Positions 50,993 through 58,322 of a DNA stretch of 64,000 bases are shown here, one piece after another. Both the position numbers and the translations under genes were made by a program. The first letter of the stretch is position 1; each line of letters opens with the position of its first letter. The notes beneath the pieces were generated by a model. It ran no database searches. It had not been told where the DNA came from and worked only from the letters and a program-made list of their open reading frames with translations. Where the stretch lies: assembly GCF_027531705.1 (NCBI RefSeq), contig NZ_JAPZSP010000024.1, positions 1-64,000 of the forward strand, read 5' to 3'. The stretch comes from Flavobacterium sp. Its GTDB lineage: Bacteria; Bacteroidota; Bacteroidia; Flavobacteriales; Flavobacteriaceae.

Positions 50993-52887
50993 TTTACTTT
51001 ATTTAAATCAATAGAAATAGTGTAAGAAGTTCCCGTAGAAGAACTATCAACATCTAATTGTGCGTTTAGAAAATCAATTCTTGTTTTAATGTTTTTATGA
51101 CCAATTCCGTTAGAAATAGTGTTTTTATCAAAACCAATTCCGTTATCTTCAACCGTTATAAAAAGTTCGTCTTCTCTATAATTGAATTGAATCATAGCTT
51201 CTGTTGCTTTGGAATGCTTTAAAATATTGGTAACCAATTCTTGAATAATTCTGTAAATTACCGTTTCCGTTTTTTTGGAAAGTGAAATATAATTACCAAA
51301 AGTTTGAAAGTCAATTTTGAAATTATCAGAATTATTAATCTTGATACAATATTCCTTAACGGTTTCTAACAAACCATAATCTAAAATGGAAGACGGCATT
51401 AAATTATGAGAAATGCTTCTAACTTGTGCGCACGATTCGTCAATCATATTGATGACTTTGGTTAAATTTTCGGTATCAATAGCACTTAAACCTGATTCTT
51501 CTAGCGTGGACAATCTATATTTAATTGCAGATAAATCACCATTTAAACCATCGTGCAATTCTTGAGCAATTCTACGTCTTTCTTTTTCTTCACCATCAAT
51601 TAAGGCTTCTAATTTTGCAATCTCTTGTTGTTGTTGTAAAGCAATTATTTCCTTATTTTTTATTTTTTGGCGTTGTCTGTAGAAATACCAAATACCTAAC
51701 GAAAGTAAAATTAAACCTAAACTTGCTATAAAATATAGTTGTTTTTCTTTTTGGCTTTTGATTAAATCTAACTCTTGTTTTTTGAGTTTAACCTGTTGTT
51801 CAGCAATAGACTTGTCTTTTTTTTCGGTTTCAAATTGGGTTTGAAGTAAAGTAGTTTCTTCCAAATGATTGTGAGAAAAAACAGTATCTTTAAGAGCATA
51901 ACTTTTTTCTAAAAAATCATAAGCTTTTTGAGGTTGGTTAAGTTTATTATGAATTTCGGAAAGACGTTTTAATGTTTTGTATTCAAATTCACTTGCACCA
52001 ATTTTTCTTGAAAGTTCTAAGGATTGATTGGCTAACTCCAAAGCTTTGGAATAATTGCCATCATTGAGGTATAAACCACTAACAATGTACATCAAATCAT
52101 TTTTTCGAATAATATCAACAGCGGAATCAGCAAGTTTAAATGCTTTTTCGTAATATGGAATAGCTTTTTTATACTCTTTCTTTATTCTATAATATTCACC
52201 AAAATTTCGAGTAACATAAAACCATAACTCATTATTATTTTCTTTGACAGCAATTGCTTCGGCTTTTTTGAAATAAGATAAACTTTCAGCAAAATTATTA
52301 TATCTTATATACCCAAGTCCCATGTCTCCATACAATAACGCTAATTGCACTTTATTGGCTTTAGGCATAAATTGTTCAGCTTTTTTTAGATAAAAGAACT
52401 CTAACTTTTTGTTTATGAATTGTGTATAAACCGCTGATAGGTTTTGATAACTCTGACTAATTAAGGCACTATCTTTAGTTTTTTCAAATATTTTGATAGA
52501 TTTAACATAATTTTTTATTGCTTCTGGATATTCGCCTTTGTATTGATACGTGTTAGCTAAATTTGCATAACTTTTAGCGACACCGATTTCGATATTATTT
52601 TTTTTGCAAAAGGCAATTGTTTTATTAAAACGATATATTGCAGAATCATACATACCCATATTACTATATGGAAAGGCACTGTTTATTAACGACTTATACA
52701 TGCCGTTTTTATAATTAGCTTTTTTACTAAGTAAATAGGTTTTATCGTATAATTTTAAAGAAGCCTTAGGATTGGATACCTCAAGATTGGTTGCATCATC
52801 TATCAATTTTAAAATTTGTAGTGTGTCTTTTTGAGAAAGTACATTTGTTGAGAAGAATACAAAAAATAAAATAAAATATTTAAACAT
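50989..52887 (-). CDS. TPR-containing sensor histidine kinase (HisKA_3)
   Basis: A 632-residue kinase. A signal peptide leads to an extracytoplasmic or outer face TPR solenoid (about residues 30-350, with repeats such as AIYRFNKTIAFCKK, AIKNYVKSIKIFEKTKD, ALELANQSLELSRK), then a coiled stretch and one membrane helix (about 385-402: LYFIASLGLILLSLGIWYFY). HisKA_3 contains the phospho-acceptor His445 in RRRIAQELHDGLNGDL. The ATPase part shows IIQELVTNILKHSKATEA and VEDNGIGFD. It pairs with the overlapping response regulator; the input signal is unknown. Confidence 0.94.
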   Translation of the reverse strand: MFKYFILFFVFFSTNVLSQKDTLQILKLIDDATNLEVSNPKASLKLYDKTYLLSKKANYKNGMYKSLINSAFPYSNMGMYDSAIYRFNKTIAFCKKNNIEIGVAKSYANLANTYQYKGEYPEAIKNYVKSIKIFEKTKDSALISQSYQNLSAVYTQFINKKLEFFYLKKAEQFMPKANKVQLALLYGDMGLGYIRYNNFAESLSYFKKAEAIAVKENNNELWFYVTRNFGEYYRIKKEYKKAIPYYEKAFKLADSAVDIIRKNDLMYIVSGLYLNDGNYSKALELANQSLELSRKIGASEFEYKTLKRLSEIHNKLNQPQKAYDFLEKSYALKDTVFSHNHLEETTLLQTQFETEKKDKSIAEQQVKLKKQELDLIKSQKEKQLYFIASLGLILLSLGIWYFYRQRQKIKNKEIIALQQQQEIAKLEALIDGEEKERRRIAQELHDGLNGDLSAIKYRLSTLEESGLSAIDTENLTKVINMIDESCAQVRSISHNLMPSSILDYGLLETVKEYCIKINNSDNFKIDFQTFGNYISLSKKTETVIYRIIQELVTNILKHSKATEAMIQFNYREDELFITVEDNGIGFDKNTISNGIGHKNIKTRIDFLNAQLDVDSSSTGTSYTISIDLNKVK

Positions 52888-52932
52888 AACTAACTGTTTT
52901 ACTGTGTTAAAATTAAGAAATAAATAGATTGC

Positions 52933-52963
52933 ATCTACTCTTTTGGCATTAAAAAGAGTAGAT
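52933..52963 (-). terminator. terminator downstream of the T9SS gene operon
   Basis: ATCTACTCTTT (52933-52943) and AAAGAGTAGAT (52953-52963) are perfect 11-base reverse complements with a nine-base loop. It lies between the last T9SS gene (transcribed leftwards) and the kinase gene. Confidence 0.75.
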
Positions 52964-52992
52964 TACAATCATTCACAAAGAAAACTAACTAT

Positions 52993-53208
52993 TTATTGTT
53001 TAATTATCTTCTTTTGAAAAATAGTTTCTCCAGAATAGATTTTGAAAATATAAATACCATTTGCCACATTACTAATATCAACATGAGAAGTATTTTCTGT
53101 TTTGGTAGTAACCGTTTTTCCTAAAATATCAAGTATTTCAATTTTATCTATTTTAAGATTATCTTCATTTGAAATTGTAATAATTCCTTTTGTTGGGTTT
53201 GGAAATAC
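52993..53208. repeat. T9SS sorting-domain coding repeat, copy 1
   Basis: This 216-base stretch encodes the C-terminal sorting domain. It aligns without gaps to 54817-55032 at a constant offset of 1824 bases. The encoded last 71 residues differ at 13 positions. Confidence 0.9.
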
Positions 53209-54798
53209 TATAATTGAATTTGTTGAGTTTTCAAAATCAGTCGTTGCTAAATTTGAAATCGTGGTTACAGATGAAGTTGATGTACAAGCATTATAATCAG
53301 ACAAAACATAAGTTACCCTATAATTACCAGTTTGAGTAATCGTTAAAGTTTGAGAATTGGCTCCAGAAATTGCTACACCGTTCAAAAACCACTGAATAGT
53401 TCCAGTAAAAGCAGGTGATGCAGTTAGTGTATTTCCACTAACATTTATAGTCGGTGTTGGTGCTCTATCAGGTTGTTCTGTAAAAGTTCCTAGATATGAG
53501 CCTATGTGACCTTCGCGAGCGATGCAACTAAATATAGGATTTGTAGTAGAATTTAATCTTCCGCTAACATAAAAAACACCTTGATTATTAGTAGCTAATG
53601 ATTTTGCAAAAGCTCCTGACACACTACCAAAAGTAAACGAATTTTGAAAAACACCATTATAATCAATTTTGGAAACAAATGATGGTCCGTTTGCTGGATT
53701 TAGAGTTGTACTACCTAAAGCCAAAGTTGGAATTCCAAAAACTTCTCCAGCACAAAAAACACCACTACCGTCAGGATTATTTAGCAAAGCCCATGTTTGA
53801 GCTCTTTGAGTAGTAGATTTTAACCAAATTTTATTTCCAGCTGCATCCATTTTTAAAATACCTCCAAAACCTATACTGCTACCAGTATTTGTAATCGTGT
53901 CTGTACCAGCTGTTAGCGAAGAAATGACTTGTACGCCCATATAAATTCCGTTGTCATTGCCTACTGTCATTGGAATTTGATTGTTATCTGGTGATCTTAG
54001 TCCATTGGTATAGTTAGCCCAAACAAAACTCAAATTTTCTGTAGTTCTAATAGTCAATGCTGCTGTTTCAAGAAATTGATTGCCTGTTGGGGTTAATGTA
54101 GTTGTTCCATAAGTAATTGTGCCTCTAGATTCTGCCGAAAAAACTAGATCTCCATTGGATAAAACTCCCGATCCTTTAAAAGAAACGCCAACATTTGCTG
54201 TTGCTGGAACAAAAGAAGTCGCTGTTAAAGTGGCAACATATTGTCCATCAGTATTTAATTTACTAATAGCCAAATTTCCCGATTGAAAATAGATATGGTT
54301 GTTGGCAAATTGCAACATAGGTGATGCCGATAGTGGACCACTCGAATTGTTAAAAGCTGTCCAAAGCAAATTGCCAGTTGCACCAAACTTGATAATATAA
54401 TTTCTATTAGCAACACCTACAAATGTTTCGGTTTCAATTTTTAATGAGTTTGTTCCACTTAACGTACCTAAAACATACACATTATCATTTTCTCCTATTT
54501 GCAAATTTAATGGCGTAAATCCAATACGTTTGATATTTTGCAACACTCCTGAAGCATTGAATTTATACAAAAAAGCAGTTGTTGTTCCCGAAAACGAATC
54601 AGCCGTTACACCTTGACATATTTGCTGACCGTTTGCTCCATTTAGCATATAAATATTTCCTTGTGAGTCTCTTGCTATAGGAATTGCATCCGAAAAACTA
54701 TTTGCTACACCAGAATATCCTGCTGTAGAAACCCAATCAAACCGTTGCGCTTGTGAAAAAGCACTAATAAATAAAAGTAATAATGTAATTTTTTTCAT
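52993..54798 (-). CDS. T9SS type A sorted SBBP-like repeat and Ig-like protein
   Basis: A 601-residue secreted protein. After the signal peptide (ISAFSQAQ) residues 20-440 form beta-propeller-like repeats alternating short strand motifs (FLYKFNASGVLQNI, YIIKFGATGNLLW, GILKMDAAGNKIWLK, FVSKIDYNGVFQNS), similar to bacterial SBBP repeats. An Ig-like region (about 450-515: TINVSGNTLTASPAFTGTIQ, QTLTITQTGNYRVTYV) precedes the T9SS C-terminal domain (about 530-601) with VFPNPTKGIITISNE and the ending KKIIKQ. It is exported by the type IX system to the cell surface or medium. It is the last gene of a four-gene operon. Confidence 0.85.
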   Translation of the reverse strand: MKKITLLLLFISAFSQAQRFDWVSTAGYSGVANSFSDAIPIARDSQGNIYMLNGANGQQICQGVTADSFSGTTTAFLYKFNASGVLQNIKRIGFTPLNLQIGENDNVYVLGTLSGTNSLKIETETFVGVANRNYIIKFGATGNLLWTAFNNSSGPLSASPMLQFANNHIYFQSGNLAISKLNTDGQYVATLTATSFVPATANVGVSFKGSGVLSNGDLVFSAESRGTITYGTTTLTPTGNQFLETAALTIRTTENLSFVWANYTNGLRSPDNNQIPMTVGNDNGIYMGVQVISSLTAGTDTITNTGSSIGFGGILKMDAAGNKIWLKSTTQRAQTWALLNNPDGSGVFCAGEVFGIPTLALGSTTLNPANGPSFVSKIDYNGVFQNSFTFGSVSGAFAKSLATNNQGVFYVSGRLNSTTNPIFSCIAREGHIGSYLGTFTEQPDRAPTPTINVSGNTLTASPAFTGTIQWFLNGVAISGANSQTLTITQTGNYRVTYVLSDYNACTSTSSVTTISNLATTDFENSTNSIIVFPNPTKGIITISNEDNLKIDKIEILDILGKTVTTKTENTSHVDISNVANGIYIFKIYSGETIFQKKIIKQ

Positions 54799-54816
54799 GA
54801 TTATTGGTTTTGTTGA

Positions 54817-55032
54817 TTATTGTTTAATTATTTTCTTTTGAAAAACAGTTTCTCCAGAATAGATTTTGAAAATATAAATGCCATTTGATAAATGAGAAAT
54901 ATCAACTTGAGAAGTGTTGTTGGTTTTTACAGAAACGGTTTTTCCTAAAATATCAAGTATTTCAATTTTATCAATGCTAAGATTATCTTCATTTGAAATG
55001 ATTACTATTCCTGTTGTTGGGTTTGGGAAAAT
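54817..55032. repeat. T9SS sorting-domain coding repeat, copy 2
   Basis: The partner of 52993-53208, alignable without gaps. The upstream parts of the two proteins are unrelated (RCC1 versus SBBP), so the sorting domain is a separable, recently shared module. Confidence 0.9.
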
Positions 55033-56142
55033 AGAAAGTTCATTGGCAACAAAATCATTAGTTGCTAGACTTCCTGCGCAGGCGATAGCAATGGGTGTTG
55101 CTTGTGAATATAAAGAATTGCCATTTCCTAATTGTCCTAGATAATCAGAACCACAAACCCACATACTATCATCATTTTTTAAATACATAATATGATCTTC
55201 ACCTGCATCAAATGTTTTCACATCAGTAGCAATACCAACTTGGGCTGGTGTAGAAAACGAACCGCCTTCAAAGCCATAGCCCAATTGTCCACTTGCATTA
55301 AGACCCCAAGACCAAACGGAACCATCAATTTTTTGAGCAAAACTACCTATATAACTAGCAGCAATATCTTTCCAATCTGTTGCTAAACCTATTTGTGTTA
55401 CAATTTGAGTATCCGTGGTATTTCCTTGACCAAGTTGTCCGTAAAAATTATAACCCCAAGACCATAAAGTACCATCTGTTTTTAAAGCTAAACGAAATCC
55501 TGCGCCACAGACTACTTTATCCCAAGTAATGGAAGAAGTAACCTGTTGTGCTTGAGAGGGTAAATAAGGTTGCGTGTTTCCCCAAAACCAAAGCGTACCG
55601 TCTACTTTTATAGCTGCATAAGTACCATTGTGACTAGAAATACTTTTCCAATGATCTGAAGTTGTTCCAACGAGCTGAGGTGAAAGTACCGGAGGAGTCA
55701 ATCCAAAATTAGTACCACCCCAAACCCATAAGGTTCCGTCTGTTTTTAAAGCTAACGTTGTGTAATAAGCGCTAATAGATTCCCAATCGGTGTCGCTACC
55801 TATTTGCGTTAGGGTCATAACATCTGTTTGGGTACCATTTCCTAATTGACCACTTGGGTTTTTACCCCAACCCCAAAGTGTGCCATTATTTTTTATTACG
55901 AGTGTGTATTCTGATGCAGCTTCTGCAAATTTCCAATCGGTGTCAGTGCCTATTTGTATGGGTAATTGTTGATTACCATAATCACCTTGAATTCTGCCCC
56001 AAGCCCAGAGCGTTCCATCGTTTTTAATAGCCAATGTAAAGTTATTTCCTGCTGAAACTTGTTTCCAACATTGACTAAATGTTGCTATTGCATTCAGAAG
56101 AAACAATAGAAGTATAATCCGTTTTAGTGCATTTTTTTTCAT
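54817..56142 (-). CDS. RCC1-repeat protein with T9SS type A sorting domain
   Basis: A 441-residue secreted protein. After the signal peptide (NAIATFSQC) it carries about seven RCC1-type repeats, each with a GTLWxWG core: NDGTLWAWGRIQ, NNGTLWGWGKNPSGQLGNGTQ, TDGTLWVWGG, VDGTLWFWGN, TDGTLWSWGYNFYGQLGQGN, IDGSVWSWGLNASGQLGYG and a degenerate MWVCGSDYLGQLGNG. These form a seven-bladed propeller. The T9SS C-terminal domain follows (about 365-441) with IFPNPTTGIVIISNE and KKIIKQ. It lies 18 bases upstream of the SBBP gene and 24 bases after the lipocalin-like lipoprotein gene. Confidence 0.88.
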   Translation of the reverse strand: MKKNALKRIILLLFLLNAIATFSQCWKQVSAGNNFTLAIKNDGTLWAWGRIQGDYGNQQLPIQIGTDTDWKFAEAASEYTLVIKNNGTLWGWGKNPSGQLGNGTQTDVMTLTQIGSDTDWESISAYYTTLALKTDGTLWVWGGTNFGLTPPVLSPQLVGTTSDHWKSISSHNGTYAAIKVDGTLWFWGNTQPYLPSQAQQVTSSITWDKVVCGAGFRLALKTDGTLWSWGYNFYGQLGQGNTTDTQIVTQIGLATDWKDIAASYIGSFAQKIDGSVWSWGLNASGQLGYGFEGGSFSTPAQVGIATDVKTFDAGEDHIMYLKNDDSMWVCGSDYLGQLGNGNSLYSQATPIAIACAGSLATNDFVANELSIFPNPTTGIVIISNEDNLSIDKIEILDILGKTVSVKTNNTSQVDISHLSNGIYIFKIYSGETVFQKKIIKQ

Positions 56143-56166
56143 GATTATTGTTTTTTTAAATTATTT

Positions 56167-57033
56167 TTAATTTACTCTTTGATATATTTTAGTACTGCCA
56201 CCTTTTAATAAAAATCTGTTTTCATCTGCTAGAAAAGGAATGCTTACCTCTTCATTTGTATTTAAATCATAAAAAACTACATTTTTCCCTTCTGTGTACC
56301 ACCCTTCTGTGGTTACATTGCCGTTCCCTCTGCTTTCATAAGTAACATCGCTTGTTCCGCCAGCACTACTGCCTGACCATGACAAACATTCACCATTAGG
56401 TTTAAATTGAATAAAATAGTCTGTTGCTGCCGATGCGTAATCGCCTCCATAACCGCCACTGCTCAATACTTCGGTATAGCGCCAAGTGCCTATGAGTCTC
56501 CTGTCTTTTGCTCTTGAATTTAATTGAGTACTTGGTTTTGAACTTGAACTATTAGTTGTTTCGGAGGTAGTTATATTGGAATCTCCGTTAGTAATAGTTA
56601 GATTATTTTCACCACCAGAAGTATATCCTTGTTTGGTAAGTAGTAGTTCAACAACTTGATTGTTTAATTCAGGAAAAGTGATAGAAAAACGAAGTATGTT
56701 GTCTCTTAAATTTGCTGTAAAATCATAATACACATTTTTACTCTTATCCTTTAATTTTCCAGCCATGGTGTTTCTATCGCTAATGGCAATCAATTCGTTT
56801 TGAACGCCATCCATATAAAAAAATCCTTTTACTACAGTTTTGTTTTCTGTCAACTCTGCCGATATAGAAGCGTTTTCATAAGACGCAATATATTTCCCTG
56901 TAAATATTCCGCTAGTCAAATTCATCTTTTTAGCTGTTGGTTTATTCTTTTTTGGCGAATTGTTTTGTCCACAAGCCGATAAAAACAAGAGTAAAAAGCA
57001 AACTGATATCGATTTTATTTTTGTTGTTTTCAT
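56167..57033 (-). CDS. lipoprotein with C-terminal lipocalin-like domain
   Basis: A 288-residue lipoprotein (lipobox LFLSAC, Cys21). The first half has two beta-rich stretches (IFTGKYIASYENASISAELT, GFFYMDGVQNEL, VYYDFTANLRDN) and a Ser/Thr/Asn-rich linker (TTSETTNSSSSKPSTQL). The C-terminal half RRLIGTWRYTEVLSSGG, DYFIQFKPNGECLSWSGSS and EGWYTEGKNVVFY is the lipocalin-like layout. A function cannot be assigned. It is the second gene of the operon, 12 bases after the WKNG-repeat lipoprotein. Confidence 0.7.
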   Translation of the reverse strand: MKTTKIKSISVCFLLLFLSACGQNNSPKKNKPTAKKMNLTSGIFTGKYIASYENASISAELTENKTVVKGFFYMDGVQNELIAISDRNTMAGKLKDKSKNVYYDFTANLRDNILRFSITFPELNNQVVELLLTKQGYTSGGENNLTITNGDSNITTSETTNSSSSKPSTQLNSRAKDRRLIGTWRYTEVLSSGGYGGDYASAATDYFIQFKPNGECLSWSGSSAGGTSDVTYESRGNGNVTTEGWYTEGKNVVFYDLNTNEEVSIPFLADENRFLLKGGSTKIYQRVN

Positions 57034-57045
57034 AATTATAACTTT

Positions 57046-58188
57046 TTAATTTACTGTGAAAATGGAAAATGTTCTTGAGAAAAGCCCTTCTAATCCTACT
57101 GATGTGTTATTTATAAAGTATTTGCCAAGAGCAGAAATATGCACATTTCCATTATTTGAAATTGACATTGCTGCGTTTAAGACATCACCTTGTGCATCGG
57201 TTGTTAGAATTGTAGTTTGACCGTTTTTTGAAAGTTTTAAAACCATTTTACCTGTAGCATCAGGATTTTTTTCAGAAAAAAGTATATGAGCATCACTTCC
57301 TTTCACTTTCATATCAAAAAGAGAGGAGGTTGAAGTTCCAGAAGTTATATCTGATTTGATATTATTTTTCCAAAAAACGATTTTTGAAGATGAATTACTT
57401 AATGGTACTTTTGCTGAAACATAAATATCGTTAGAACTAATTTGAACGACACCAGTACCAAAACTAAAATCGTTAAAAATCCCAGTCTCTATTGTGTTGA
57501 TTGTTCCATTTTTCCATGTTTTTAATGAAATTGTGTTTGAAAGAGACGTTTCGCGAAGTAAAACAACAACATCGTTCCCATTTATATCCAACCCATTAAC
57601 TAAAGTGGGTAATGTTGGATTTGAAATTACTGTAGCAGCACCATTTTTCCATAATTTTGCTACGCTACTAGTACCATTTTGCTCTGAGCCTGCAATGTAA
57701 ACATCTCCATTTAGCACTTCCATATTCAAAACTTGATTAAAGCTCGAGTTATTTGTTAAAATAGTTTCATCACCATTTTTCCAATATTTGAAAACATTGT
57801 TAGATTTACCTAATATGTAAATATCATTGTTATCTACTTTTAAATCAATTGGAAAATTATTTGGAATAGTTTGTATAAGCACACCGTTTTTCCATACTAA
57901 AATTTTCCCATCTTCATTAAACGAACTATTTATTGCATAAACATCATTGCCACTAACAACAATTTTTTCAACAATGGTTTGAACATCTGGTAATGATGGT
58001 AAGATAGTAGGAACACCGTTTTTCCAAATAGTTGGTACTTGAACATTATTACCGCCTCTAGTAGATCCTCCAATATAGACATCGGTAGTAGCAAGAGTAG
58101 TCGCAGTTTCTTCATTGTCGTTTGAGCAAGAAGTACTCATTATTGCAAATAGCAAACAAGTAATTAAATTTTTTAAAAGTGTTTTCAT
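57046..58188 (-). CDS. WKNG-repeat lipoprotein, probable seven-bladed beta propeller
   Basis: A 380-residue lipoprotein (lipobox IMSTSC, Cys21) whose mature part is a series of about seven repeats around WKNG: PTIWKNGVPTIL, ILVWKNGVLIQTI, FKYWKNGDETIL, AKLWKNGAATVI, LKTWKNGTINTI, VFWKNNIKSDI and a degenerate LKLSKNGQTTIL. Each is preceded by a strand of the type NDVYIAG or NDIYILG. This is the usual form of a seven-bladed propeller. It is the first gene of a four-gene operon and is preceded by element A (58223-58310). The ligand is unknown. Confidence 0.75.
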   Translation of the reverse strand: MKTLLKNLITCLLFAIMSTSCSNDNEETATTLATTDVYIGGSTRGGNNVQVPTIWKNGVPTILPSLPDVQTIVEKIVVSGNDVYAINSSFNEDGKILVWKNGVLIQTIPNNFPIDLKVDNNDIYILGKSNNVFKYWKNGDETILTNNSSFNQVLNMEVLNGDVYIAGSEQNGTSSVAKLWKNGAATVISNPTLPTLVNGLDINGNDVVVLLRETSLSNTISLKTWKNGTINTIETGIFNDFSFGTGVVQISSNDIYVSAKVPLSNSSSKIVFWKNNIKSDITSGTSTSSLFDMKVKGSDAHILFSEKNPDATGKMVLKLSKNGQTTILTTDAQGDVLNAAMSISNNGNVHISALGKYFINNTSVGLEGLFSRTFSIFTVN

Positions 58189-58222
58189 GTTGTTGATATT
58201 AAATTATTGAAACAAAAAATAC

Positions 58223-58310
58223 TATTGATTTACCAACGCAAACTACTATAAACCAATCAATTAGATTTAAGGGTAAATGCTGTTTTTTACTTCTAAGGGT
58301 TTTCCCTTAA
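58223..58310 (-). promoter_or_regulatory. shared upstream element, copy A
   Basis: On the minus strand this region contains AAGGGAAAACCCTT, then ACCCTTA, 19 bases later another ACCCTTA, a TTGATTGG stretch and TAGTAGTTTGC, ending TAAATCAATAG. It aligns with copy B (60695-60780) over about 90 bases with only two or three small gaps. It precedes the four-gene operon by 35 bases. The direct repeats are 26 bases apart in both copies. A transcription-factor-bound promoter is the simplest explanation. Confidence 0.75.
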
Positions 58311-58322
58311 ACGAATTGAACT

